Shown here piece after piece: positions 43,011-54,729 of a stretch of 64,000 bases of DNA. The stretch's first letter is position 1. Each line of letters opens with the position of its first letter. The stretch covers positions 4,121,061-4,185,060 of the forward strand of contig NW_006499436.1 of the NCBI RefSeq assembly GCF_000471905.2. The letters run 5' to 3'. Source of the stretch: Amborella trichopoda. Taxonomy: Eukaryota > Streptophyta > Magnoliopsida > Amborellales > Amborellaceae. The position numbers were made by a program, and so were the translations under genes. The notes under the pieces are model-generated. The model did no database searches and was not told the DNA's origin. It was given only the letters and a program-made list of their open reading frames with translations.

Positions 43011-46000
43011 ATCCAAAGCAGTGTTTTAAAATGCAGCCGCATCGCCGCATAATGAGGGATGCATTGGCAACCGCATTGCCTGACACCACATATGCGCTTC
43101 GGTGGGATGTGCTCGCATCCCACCGCATATGTGCCCAACTAGCACATAACCTGCATAGGGCGCATATGCGAAACGCCTATGAAATGAAAATACCTCCTCG
43201 AAAAGGGGTATTTTGGTCTTTTTAATCCCCGAAAAAGGGGGAAAAGGGTTTGGGGGGTATTAAGCCCCCAAATCACCCAAATCAGCCACATCCATGGCCT
43301 TTATGAGACCAAATCAATCAAAAAAAAAGTGGCAGAAATTTTATTTTTCAAAATTCTTGGATTTTCATCTCGGATGATCTTTGGTTGTTGATTTGTTTAT
43401 TTTGGGTGTTGATTTGAGGAAGTTTTAGTGAAGGTTTGACAACAAATTGAGGGCTTCTAGGGCCGAGAAGAAATCAATATTTTTTTTTTGAGAAATGTTA
43501 ACTTTAGTATTTAAGGTAAGGTACTTACAAGAGAAGAAATCGATATTTTCTTAAAGTAATCGCTAAGTTTTTATTTCCTAGTTCACTAATATTTTTTTGG
43601 GGGGCAATGTCTTCTTCACAATCTTCTGGTAAAAAGGATCTGGTTTGGAAATATGCAATATTAAAAAAGCCAAAAGAACGAAATTGTGTTATTTGCACTT
43701 TTTGTGGAAATACTCATATGGGGGTATTTTTTGGCAAAAAGAACAATTAGCTGGTATTTCTGGGAATGTCAAAGCATGCCCACAAGCCACCGAAGATATC
43801 AAAAAGAAAATTAGAGAATACATAGATAGCTTGAAAAAACAAGAAGACAAATAAATGAAATGAAAAGAATTAATAGATGAAATTCAATTATTTGATGATG
43901 ATGAAGATCATGACGATATGTCAGAAATTAGTACGACTACGAGGCAAAGGGGTACTCAAATGTCGAGAGAGAGAGTTATAACTATTGTTCGCAATGTTTG
44001 AAAAGAAAACACCTCTCTCTAAGGGGCCAATGGACACATTTTGCACCCCTGACCCAAAATTGTGGTTTGAAGAGGAAAGAAACAAAACAAACCACAATTG
44101 AAAATCGATATAAGAAAGAACAGAAGAAGAAGGTATATAGGTACATTGTAAAGTGGTTTTACATGGCTAGCATTCTATTTAATACTATCACCCTCGATAG
44201 TTTTGCATGTATTGTCAAGACAATTAGGCAATGTGGGCCAAGACTTGATCCTCCTAAATTATATGAGATTAGGCAAGCCCTTATTAAAGGATGCTTTATC
44301 CGATGTTAACAAATTTTGATTTCTCAAAGAGAACAGTGGGAGAAGTATGCTGCAACTGTTATGTGTGATGGATGGTCTAATAGGAAGTCAAGGGAATTTA
44401 TTAATTTTTTTAGTTAACTGTCCAACATGTACTTTTTCTGTCAAGTTTGTTGATGCATCAGAGAAGTCACATGTGGCATCATGTGACTTCATAGATGAGA
44501 TTGTAGAATTTGTTGGAGAGAAACATGTGGTACAAATTGTCATTGAAAATGGTGCCAATTATGTTACAGTTGGGCATTTTTTCACTTTGAAGAGGATGTA
44601 TATGTTGTGGACTCCTTGTGCAGCTCATTGTATTAATCTCATGCTTAGAGAAATGAGTATAATATCAATATTTAGTGGGGTGACTTCAAAAGCTATGTTT
44701 GTTGTTAGATTTATTTATTACACACCATAGTCCTTAGCATGGTGAGAAGTTTTACAAAGAAGAGAGATATAATGAAACCGGGTGTCACTAGATTGCCACA
44801 TCATTTCTCATTCTTCAAAGCATATGCAAGCAAAAATATGCCTTGAGGACCATGTTTGCTTCGAACTATTGGAGTAAAAGTAAGTGGTCAAAGCATTGGG
44901 ATGGGAGAAAGGCTGAACAAATTATTCTCAATACATCTTTTTGGGATCAGATATATCATACATTGGAGGTGGCTAGCCCTTTAGTGAGAATGTTTCGATT
45001 GGTTGATGGTGAAGTGAAGCCCGCCATGGGCTATATACATGAGGCAATGACTAGGGCAAAGGGAGACATAAAATCTCTTTAAAGGATGATGAACAGAAAT
45101 GTAAGGAAATACTTGGAATTATTGATAGGAGATGGGATAACCAGCTTCACAGGCACCTACATTCAACCGGTTAATTTCTAAATCCATCTCTTCACTACAA
45201 GCACCCAGCCATTGAGTCTGATTGTGTAATACATAGCGGGTTCTTAAATATGTTTGAAAGGTCGGTCCCTGATAAAGATATCCAAGATGAGATCCAGAGC
45301 CAAGAATTGATCAAGTTCAAGTTAGCACTGGGAAACTTTGGGAAACAGATTGCTACTCGAAACAGGGACACTATAAATCCAAGTAAAGGACAAACGTGCC
45401 CTTTTAATTTCCATTTTGTTTTCTTTACAGTTTTTTACTTGTATAATGTATAGTTCTATTTATATAAATAATTAAATATCTATCTAAATTATGAAATGTT
45501 ATACAGCTGCATGGTGGGCATTATATAGAAGTGAGACACCAAATCTACAACGACTCACTATTCAAGTGTTGAGTCTCACATGTAGCTCATTTGGTTGCAA
45601 ACGCAATTGGAGTGCATTTGAATATGTAAGTCCTTAATCCATATTTCTAGGATTTCAATTTGCAATTTTCTAATAACTAACTTATCTAAGAAGTGTAAAA
45701 GTAGGAACAAGAAAATAACATATGTTGCTTTTGCTTGTTTCCTTGTTTACCATAGCTCAATACCAAAAAAGAAATAGGTTGGAGCAGAAGAAGTTGAATG
45801 ATTTGGTTTATGCGCAGTATAATGAGCCGCTTAGGGAGAGGTATCACAAACGCATGGATCTCAACCTAATTCAATTGTATAAATTTGATAGCGATTGTAC
45901 AAGTGAGTGGGCCATGGATCCACGAGTAGAGCTAGTGCTTGAGGGTGAGGATCTTACTTGGCTTGATGTCGATCTAGCCACAGGGGCTAATGAAGAAGAA

Positions 46001-46370
46001 CAGCCTAACACTAGAGCACAAAGGGGTACAACTAGGTCCAGTCGCACATCAACTCCATCGGTCGAGGGGGAGGCGGACTTAGAGGAGGCCGAGGAAGAAG
46101 AAAAATATGTGGAGGTCGTCGATGATGATAGTGATGATGATGATGCACATGGAGATGCATAAATAATTTGTCTAATTAAGATTTGAAATTTAGAGTCTCA
46201 TGACTTTCAAAATGATGATCATTTGACTTGACTTTTGAACTCTTTAATCTTCATAGATTTTTAGTGTGTATTTTGTAATTTTAAAGTTTGTAATTGCAAA
46301 TTTGTGATTAGGGTTTAGATATTGTTGTCATTTCCTTTCTTGAACCATGATATCTTGTAGGGCTTTGGAT
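43011..46370 (+). mobile_element. hAT (Ac-like) DNA transposon, rearranged at its right end
   Basis: Left end CAGTGTTTTAAAATGCAG at 43019-43036, preceded by ATCCAAAG (43011-43018). The same 18 bp recurs at 46371-46388, preceded by CTTTGGAT (46363-46370), the reverse complement of ATCCAAAG. The two sites therefore carry a matched 8-bp target duplication but have the same orientation instead of inverted. The left subterminal region (43030-43180) is GC-rich with repeated gcatatgcg-type motifs, as expected for transposase-binding sites. A broken transposase gene lies inside. Confidence 0.8.
43609..46162 (+). pseudogene. hAT transposase (BED zinc finger, DUF659-like and hAT dimerisation regions)
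   Basis: From ATG at 43609: BED-type finger beginning VWKYAILKKPKERNCVIC, followed by frame breaks. Later come catalytic-core segments (CDGWS-like region near 44360, LVNCPTCTFSVKFVDASEK, then YMLWTPCAAHCINLMLREM at 44599), a PLVRMFRLVDGEVKPAMGYI segment near 44980, and a hAT dimerisation part near 45510-45625 (SLTCSSFGCKRNWSAFEY). A GT-AG interval at about 45628-45758 separates FEY from LNTKKRNRLEQKKLNDLVY. The last frame (45759-46162) ends with an acidic tail. Many stops show it is inactive. Confidence 0.85.
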
Positions 46371-46590
46371 CAGTGTTTTAAAATGCAGAAAGGGAAAATG
46401 GATGAGAGGTGATGGGGTTGTGTTGGTATGGAGAGAGAGAAAGAGACAAGGGTAGAGGATCGAAAGCGGTGGGGCAGGGACTTAGGGAGAGTGGTTCAAG
46501 CGGGCGTAGGTTTTGAGATGGTCCGCGGTGATGGGGTTGGGTCCGTACGGGCCAAGAGAGAGGGTTATGGAGTGTTTCAGTGGAGTGGTG
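46363..46590 (-). mobile_element. Detached, inverted hAT end
   Basis: Begins with CTTTGGAT-CAGTGTTTTAAAATGCAG and continues as the subterminal sequence of a hAT element up to about 46590, where gypsy sequence starts. It is read here as the right end of the 43019 element, flipped together with a piece of flank (roughly 46170-46362). The first breakpoint is not fixed. Confidence 0.6.
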
Positions 46591-46592
46591 GG

Positions 46593-48060
46593 TTTTGAGA
46601 TGTTGAATGAAGCACGTAAAACGTATTCGGTCCATGACCTCAAGTTTTATGCAGTGTTGCATGCCTTGTGCTAGTGGAGGCACTACCTGATCCATATGGA
46701 ATTTATTGATCTATACTCGGATCATGAAGAACTCCAGTACTTGAATTCCCAAAAGAAGTTGAATGCACAGCACGCTAAGTGGACACCTAACCTTCCTATT
46801 AAAGCACAAGGCTGGAACCCAAAATAAGGCAACTGATGCTTAAAGTAGAAGAGTAGCATTGTTTGGAACTTTGTCTATGGAAGTGTTGGGATTTGAAGTG
46901 ATAAAAGACCAATATAAAGATGACCTAATTTTCAGCAAGGTCCTTGAAAGATGCGTTGATGGGTGAGACTCCATGAGTGAGTATCTCATGCATGATAGCT
47001 ATTTATTTAAAGGTGTACGGTTATGCATACCTAATTGCTCCCTAAGGGAAGTGTATAATTATGGAGCGTCATGGTAGACGCTAAGATGGGTACTTTGGAA
47101 GGGACAAAACCACGACTATGGTTGAAGAAAAGTATTTTTGGGCATGCATAGGAAGCGATGTTGATCAAATTTGTGGCCTGATGACGAACATGTCAATTAT
47201 CTACGGTCACTCACAAAATACATGTCTTTATATTCCCCTCCCTTTTCCAGATGCCCCATGGGTTGATATCTCTATGGACGTTGTACTTGGACTTCCACAT
47301 ACCATACGAGGTATGGACTCTATTTTTGTTGTTGTTGATCAATCTATCAAAATGATACATTTTATTCCTTGTAGAAAAACTATAGATTCTACACATTGTC
47401 AATCTCTTTTTCAAAGATATTGTGAGGCTACATGGCATTCCCAAGTATATTACATCTTATCGAGATACAAAGTTCTTAAGTCATTTTTGGCATACTTTGT
47501 GGACGCGCCTGAGAACCAAACTTCAATTTTATAGCACTTGTCATCCTCAAATAGATTGGCAAACTGAAGTAATGAATAGGAGCCTCAGTAACATTTTGAG
47601 GAGTATTGTTGGTGATAATATATCTTAGTGGGACCTCACTTTGCCATAGGTTGAGTTTGCTTACAACAGTTCAATGAATCGGTCTATAGGAAAATCACCA
47701 TTTAAGATTGTTAATGGGCGGACTCCTAATCATGTGCTTGACCTAATGCCATTACCCATGTCAGCCAAGATAAGTGATGATGCATTGCTGAGCAATTGAG
47801 GAAAGCAATACAAAGTATCGAAAAGCCTCAAATGAACATAGAAGAGAAGATGGTCAAGGAGGGTGACTTAATAATAGTATATTAGCGAAAGGAGACGTTT
47901 CCATTAGGGACATATAATAAGCTCAAGTCCAAGGAGGTGGGCCATTGCCTAATTTCAAAGAAATATGAAAATAATGCATATGAGGTGGAATTACTAAAGG
48001 CATTGGATATCTCCCCGATATTTCATATAGTTTATTTATTTTAATTCATGGAGACCCTCT
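46593..48060 (+). pseudogene. Ty3/gypsy RNase H and integrase remnant
   Basis: RNase H segment NEARKTYSVHDLKFYAVLHA followed by EFIDLYSDHEELQYLNSQKK and LNAQHAKW. After frame changes come the integrase linker and core: PDAPWVDISMDVVLGLPHTI with the first catalytic Asp, SIFVVVDQSIKMIHFIPC, RLHGIPKYITSYRDTKFLSH, and the end of the domain (LTFAYNNSxN-like, then the chromodomain-side ISPIFH region near 48010). Multiple stops and shifts. PR and RT parts are missing. It is the same class as the gag remnant at 32.2-33.4 kb, and both could come from one element split by the viral and hAT insertions. Confidence 0.75.
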
Positions 48061-49240
48061 AAAAGTCCAAGAAGAAGTAATTGTTGATATGATAAAGCAA
48101 TTGCTGAGAAAGAAAGAAGAGGAAACTGAGCACGTTTTGAAGACGGGAAACTTTTAAATTCGAAAGGGTTCCTATCGCCAACATCTGGTCAAATGGACGG
48201 GTAGGCCATATTCTGATAGTATGTAGATTTCTGAGAAAGAGTTCAAAAGGGTGGATGCAGATTTATACTACCTCTATGTTGAAATTAACTCGTCGGAGTC
48301 GAGTTCCTTTCAACCAAGGGAAATGATGCAACCATGCCTCAGCCAATAGTCTGTGGCTGAGCAAAGAAGGGTTGTAGAACCAAGGGAAAAGAAAGGGGCA
48401 ATCATATAATAAGGGGAAGTTTTTGAGTTTTATTTATTTATTTCATTAGAGACAAGTTTAGTCATTTATATTTAAATTAAAAATGGAAGGAATTGCGGCA
48501 AGGTAAAAAATATACATAAAAAAAAGAGTAAAGAGGAAACCTCACCTTTTCGAGGTTGGTCTAAAAATCCAAAATTCAGTGGCCAAAGCTCGAGGAGGCA
48601 AAGGAAACCGAAACAAGGTTCTTTGCTGCAGCCTACGGTTGCGACACCAAGCGTCAGACTAGGATTCCTCGCCTTGCTAAGAAATCAGAGAGAAATTGCT
48701 AAGAGAGGGTTGAAACCCTGGATCTTTGAAGGGGCCAAAAAGAATGGAAAAGAACCATGGAACCCAAAGGCTCGAACCTTGAGGAGGGAACAAACTTCTG
48801 GCGAAATTCCCGAAAGCAACAGGGAATCTCAAATACCCAGAACACTCGCTGGAAGTTGTAGAGAGTTGAACGAACTTGGTCTTAAGGAAGAAGAGGAAGG
48901 TAGAAGGAGAAGATGAGAAGATAAGAGATGGAAACTGAAGGTCGGGTGACTGATAGGACACCCTCACCTCGAGCCTCATAATCATGATGTGCGGCATAAA
49001 GACTGAAATTGCACAATCCAACAAAGTTGTGGTAGGAATATTGAGAAGAAGTATCCATGGTAAGCTTGTCGAAAATACCGTGGAGGTATAACCTACCGAA
49101 TTCAGAACTAAAACCCTCATACTACCAAGGATTGTTGGTCAAGTAATGAAATGTCACATAAGGTAGTTGTGGAGATGTTACATACGAATGGTATAGTATA
49201 TCCTCTCATCAAATGTACCAGATGGGTTTATTGAGATTGA
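48061..49240 (+). other. Probable gypsy 3' untranslated/LTR region
   Basis: Follows the integrase end with no further coding similarity. 48480-48960 contains GA-rich sequence, and 48950-49240 has motifs common to LTR leaders. No LTR pair could be shown. Confidence 0.35.
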
Positions 49241-50836
49241 TAATGTTTAGATGTGTGTCATTTATATTAGTGCTATCCTCTACTAGATCAAGTTCTTCTA
49301 TTTTATGTGGCTGCAACCTATGACACCTTCAAATTGGTACAGAATTAAAGATTCTTCAGTTTGCAACAAGTGACAGTCATAGCAGCACCAACAGCTACAA
49401 AAATCGAAGTATCAAACAATACCAGTTCTCACAAGCTCCAAAACGGCATAAGAAGTGATGACTGCTGTAAAATCAGCAGCAAATCGAGCATATCACAGTT
49501 GTATATTGTAGCCAACACAAACACTCAAGTGAAACTCTATCAAACAAAGTCTAAAGAGGTCTTTATTAACAGGAAATGCAGCAACAATCAAACACAACTC
49601 TCAAGGACATAAACTTAACAAAATATGAGCAAACAGTCATCCCAACACAAGTTCTATCATGCGCATCAAGCTTGACATTCTCTGATGATCATAAGAAGAC
49701 CATGAGCTCACTGTTGTAACAACAACTATCACAGAATGCTGCAAAGCAACAGTGCCTAAAAAACTTTAGTAATGCGCGGCACAAGAACGCAGTTTGTGCT
49801 CTACACGCACTGACCAACTCACAAATGAACAAATAAGACCATGAACAAACTGTTATGGGAGCAACAACAGTTGCAGAATGCAGCTGAAACAAAGTGCTTA
49901 AAAAAACTTGTGGAATGTACAGCCCAAAAGCACAACTTATGCCCTACTCACACCAACTACATGAACACCAAACTTTGAACTTTGAACTTACGAATTCATT
50001 GTCATTTGAAAGAAAAAGACACCAAAAGACAATCAACCAGCGAAAGAAAGATTAAATACAGCTATCTCACTAACCACAACCACTCAAAATGAGAAAGCCA
50101 GCAATTATTACAGTAAAAAGCATGAAACCACCCAATTGAGCTTTTCTAACCTTTTTCATGAAAACCAAACAATGCAAGGATTGAATTCATTCATAAGAGA
50201 AGAAACCAGAAACCATGAATGCATAAACGAATAAACAAGAAATCAGAAACCATTCTAAAGAAAGAGAGTTCACAAACATTAACCCCAAACCATACTAACA
50301 TCAGCTTAGAATTTTCACTGTCTCAATTTTCATCAACTCCAAATCAATTGTCTTGGTACTTCAAGAAAATTCTAATTTTTTAAGTTAAATTAATCCATAG
50401 AAACCCAATATGTGAATTTATAATAAAAAAAGTCCCAATAAAAAAAAAATTAAAGATTCACAACAGGAAGAACCTGCACTTCATAACAGTGGCGAACCAG
50501 TGGCTATGGTTTTTCTACACTCCTAAGTTTAACCCCATCAACAGTGAGGAACCAGTGGCCATCGTTTTTCCACAATCCTAAGTTTAACATACACTCCCCC
50601 AATAAACAAAAGTAAAAAAAATTCAAGCAAAATGATGCAGCAAGATGGTTGCGACCTTGGAAAAAGTAGAGCAATAATGCTTGCAACCTCAGTAGACGAG
50701 TACAAGTAAAAGAATAGAAATGCAATTAATAAAAACAGGGTAGTAACATGAGATTCCACAAATCGGAAAGAGAGGAACCAATAACAAAGAACTAGAAACC
50801 AAGTGATTACAAGGGCAGAAGATAAAACTCGATTAC
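49241..50836. repeat. Non-coding region with small tandem duplications
   Basis: A 139-bp duplication: 'aagaccatga' at 49696 and 49835 with the following ~135 bp diverged. A ~57-bp duplication at 50494-50600: 'accagtggctatggtttttc' and 'accagtggccatcgtttttc'. No gene recognised. Confidence 0.55.
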
Positions 50837-50965
50837 CTGAAGCTGCCTTATCATGTGAACATCCTCTCTATCTGCTCTCCAAACAAACTCCCCTGCTTCA
50901 ATTTGTCTTTCAATTTCATCAAGACCATGAAGTATGCTATCCTTATCACTGGCACTCATCAAACT
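50837..50965 (-). pseudogene. ASL: Orphan argininosuccinate lyase exon
   Basis: On -, after a good acceptor (tttgtttttacag), the exon encodes SLMSASDKDSILHGLDEIER then QIEAGEFVWRADREDVHM (50852-50965). This is the segment of argininosuccinate lyase just before the conserved N-terminal active-site region. The enzyme catalyses the last step of arginine synthesis, in plastids. The family continues with NIEAAL, but here the frame reads IRQLQ to a GT at 50835-50836; 'CACATGataagg' may be a donor lost by G-to-A change. No other ASL exon was found within ~1.5 kb either side, so it is an isolated duplicated exon. Confidence 0.7.
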
Positions 50966-51834
50966 CTGTAAAAACAAAGGAATGTAAATAAAAATTTAAA
51001 TAAAAAACTTAAATTAAATATTCATTGATAAATTGGAGGGATCAATTCCTAATCCTACTCATCAATACATACTTGCACACCACCAAAGCTCTCTAATTCA
51101 TAATTTTCTTTGTTATCAAGGTGGACAACGATGTATACAATTCATATTTGTGTAACATAATCCCCCCTTTAACAAAATTATGCCTTACAAAATACAAATG
51201 AATTAATAAAGTAATAATCAGATATATGCACTCCATTATAACTTCTGCACTATGGATTTAAATAACCATCCAGACTTCACAAATGACGCTGAAGCCCGCG
51301 AATTGGGGTAAAAGGGTCAGCGCCATGCCTAAATATATTGATACCCAAAAAATGAGTAAACCCTCCAACAGATCTACAGAATGCCCAAACAAACACTGAA
51401 AAACAGATATTTTTTTCACCATTTCTACTCACGCATTTGATTCTAGGAAAACCCTCCAAAAACATCATCAAAACCCTAACCCTGACATTTTATTCATTGC
51501 GTCTACTCGAAATACAGTAAATGGGCGAAAAAATCCAGTTCTTTGTCATACCTGGTGATGCAAAACTGAATAAAAGAAACGTTGAAAAGCAAGTTACGTT
51601 GAAAAGCAAGTTTCGCCCCTGCAAAAAATGGCCCAACAATGGAGCCCAAATTGCTGCTGTGAAGATGGCGCTTTTTTTTTATGGCTTCTGAGCTTCTGAT
51701 GGTTAAGATGGCAGGGAGAATGGAGCACAAGAGCTTCACGACTGATGCAAAATGGCGGCCAACGTTCAGGAAGAGAGAGACTAAGAGGTGTAGAAGAAGT
51801 GCGCAACGGGTGGCGTCAATACTTACGGCCACCA
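50966..51834. other. No gene recognised
   Basis: Upstream side of the ASL exon. It does not encode the preceding ASL exon. A 17-bp tandem duplication 'gttgaaaagcaagttac' lies at 51579-51612. Confidence 0.45.
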
Positions 51835-52345
51835 GTGGTTTAAAAAAATGGATCGGTGTTCCTGATTGGGACCCAAAAACCCATCCAGATCGGTAAATCG
51901 GTTTTGGATTGAAAATTGGTCAAATCGATCAAATTTGGTTTTAAAAAAATTTCAAAAAAAAATTAAAAATTATTATAGATATTGATTTTTAGGAATCCAA
52001 TAGAAAACGATAGTACTACATTAAAAAATTTTGCTTTTGTATCAACATGCGAATATTGAGATGTTCTTTCCCTGTATGAAGATTATCATCAAACATTTAT
52101 TCAATATTAACTAATATAATATTATATATTGAAATTAAAATTATTCGTTTGTATTTTTTTATTTTATCATCATTTTACTATACAAATAAAAATAAATTTG
52201 AAATTTACCTTATAATATCATCTAATTTAAAAATCTAATTTACAGCTATAACAAAAAATAATACATTGCATAATTTATAATATAAATAAACTAGTAAATA
52301 AAATATAATATTTGATTATCATTGTAATTAGTATAATTATTAATT
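51835..52345. mobile_element. hAT-MITE-like terminus with AT-rich body (inverted relative at 60735-61870)
   Basis: Starts 'cagtggtttaaaaaaatgga', a hAT-like end. The AT-rich body 52200-52330 matches the reverse complement of 61525-61720 (shared block 'ataaattatgcaatgtatta' with few changes, 'ttagatgatattataag'). Confidence 0.5.
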
Positions 52346-52361
52346 ATAATATTATAATGAA

Positions 52362-52752
52362 CAAAATCTATATAAGGATGCAACCTTATAATGCATAACT
52401 ACGGATGCACCTCAAAATTCCATTGAAGAATGTAGTTTTAATGTTGAAAAACCCTTTGATTGATCATCTTGACATCGAGATGTATGACCATGAAAAATAA
52501 AAAGATTTCAAGTCTCAGAAATAGTGCATTTTACAACATATTATCTATACCATCCATTTTCAAGATTTTCATATGTTTATAGATCTACTGGATTTTAATC
52601 ATTTTTTAAATTTAAAATTTTATAATTAGATATAAAAATAGATTTTGAAATAATCCTAAGAACATTTTACATTAAAATTATATACCATAGTAAAATTTGA
52701 AGGTGCACCAAACCTCTACAGCCACGGATGCATCTGCATGCCAACTGCAACC
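52362..52752. mobile_element. MITE-like element, family B, inverted copy
   Basis: Left 'ctatataaggatgcaacctt', right 'ggatgcatctgcatgccaac' and 'tgcaacct'. The core contains the reverse complement of the family B blocks (for example 'agtctcagaaatagtgcatt', 'ttatctataccatccatttt'). Confidence 0.7.
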
Positions 52753-53525
52753 TATTATAATCAACGTGATTCAAAAAACAAGGGTATGACCCTTACAGAT
52801 AAATAAATCTAATGTATAATAATTAGCGTTGATAGAAATATAGAATTTAGTAGCATAAATTTGCAATCATATCTTAATAAAATAAATAAATAAAGAAATC
52901 CATCTTTGCAATGTGGGATAATTGATAAAGCAACTTGAACTAAAATCTAAAGTAGCATGAGCTAAAGTTATTTTTTCTCTTAAAATATCATATAAACTAG
53001 TATTTTTTTTAATATTCAATAAATCAGTATTATTATTATTATTATTATTTAATATCCTATAAGCTAGTACTAATTTTTTAATCCCAATTAGCTAATATTT
53101 TAATTTTAGTCATTGTTTTTATTTTTAGAGCAAATAAATTTAAATTTTTTTGGTGAAGGATATGGGTGGTGGGCCCTATCAACTAATTATTATTTTTAAT
53201 AATTGTCTTCCTCTTTGAATTAATATTTAAAGGCCACCATGTTATAAAACATATATATATAATTATATCATTTATTTCTTAGTAAAGAGCTGGTCCCAGC
53301 CTTTTAAACCTCGCCTTCAATATGGTAGTGATAAACTAATGCCATGAGTGAGAGAAAAAAAACCCAAGCTCTCAGGCCTTTATGCCATTTATTATATCTG
53401 AGAGAGAGAAAAGCGAACCCTGCCGGCCTCCATTAGTTGTCCCACATAGAACAAAGATAGAGGGCTGTTTTTATAGAAATTACAAAAATATTCTTTTGAT
53501 TTAAAAAATTACAAAAATACCCTCT
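52753..53525. other. AT-rich, nothing recognised
   Basis: Includes an (ATT)n run near 53029-53048. No coding similarity. Confidence 0.4.
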
Positions 53526-53645
53526 GGATTTTGAAAAAAAAGTGTGATGATTGGATCTCACTTTATGGTTGGATTCGAAACAGTCATTCGATACGGATCA
53601 CCCGATTTGGATTGGATCGGTGATTTTTTCAACATTACCTCGTAT
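53526..53645 (-). mobile_element. hAT-like terminal fragment
   Basis: The reverse complement of this stretch matches 60735-60845 ('aaaaaatcaccgatccaatc', 'gggtgatccgtatcgaatga', 'aatccaaccataaagtgaga'). Confidence 0.5.
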
Positions 53646-53697
53646 AGTAAAAAACATGTTTACATGTAATCCAATTTTTTTTTTTTGGATTTCTTTT

Positions 53698-54084
53698 AGG
53701 GAAAAGTTTACCTAGAGGAGAGGCTCTAAACCATCAAATTTGAGCCTATCTCAAAAATTTAACTAGAAGAGTTTGTCTAGATGCTCAAATATCTTTAAAT
53801 TGATATCTCCACATCAAGATGTATAAACATGAGAAAAAAAATAGATTTCAAGTATTGAAAATATTGTATTTTATAATTCATTTTTGGACTGTCAATTTTC
53901 AAGATTTTCATAGATCGGTCGATCTACACTATTTTTAAAGCTTTAAACTTTATAAATAAATATGCAAATATATTTTAAAGCTATCACAAACATTCCCAGT
54001 AGTGAAACCGCCTTTCTCGACACTATTTGAAAGTGTGCTCTAATTTGATTGTTTAGAATCTCAGCTCTATATAAACTTTTCCCT
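53698..54084. mobile_element. MITE-like element, family A, copy 2 with full inverted ends
   Basis: Left agggaaaagttta...gaggctctaaaccatcaaa, right ttgattgtttaga...tatataaacttttccct, together a ~35-bp imperfect terminal inverted repeat. 387 bp. The core is ~80% similar by eye to 9001-9374. Confidence 0.75.
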
Positions 54085-54729
54085 TTTTTTATTCTGATTT
54101 TAAGTCTTTTTGGGGATAAAAAAAACACATTTTGATCAATACTGTCACGCCAAATAACCTCTCACCTACAAAACCAGTATAAACAAAAACTGGATGTTAT
54201 GGTTTTTGAATTTGAAAGAAACTTTTCCTATGTTTGAGTTAAGCCGCAGATTTTGGGGAGAAGTTTTATCAGTTTATTTGGGAACACGAGGATGCTTATC
54301 CAAGCACGCGTGTTTAGCCTATGGTGCATGAAAAAAATAAGATAGGTGAAAAAAGCATGAAGAAAAGATATCTACATGAAAATTGATAACCAGGAGCTTT
54401 ACTCATGGATTTTGTTAGGACTAAAATCCCTTACAATTTATTCAAAAAAAAAAGAGAAAAAAAGAAAGAAGGAAATATCTTAAAGTCTAATAGCTCCTGT
54501 TTTGGCTGATATCGCATTAATCGTAGATGCAAATGACTTTTGAAATTCTTGCCACTTTCCTTTGAACCTGTGGCAATGTCCTTTTTGCATAGTTGGCCTC
54601 TCCTTCGTAATAATCGGCCAAGCATTAGTAATGATCCACCTCTCTATAAAGCTTTTTCACTAATTCTTAAAGATGAGAAAATTCATCAGGATCAGGGTTC
54701 CCTTTGCTTTCAATATCTAAGATAGCATC
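54085..54729. other. No gene recognised
   Basis: AT-rich sequence with short open frames only. Confidence 0.4.

Noticed and set aside
42940-43128. Longer N-terminal start for the movement-protein frame
   Set aside because: The extension enters the hAT terminus at 43019; the ATG at 42937-42939 is the natural start.
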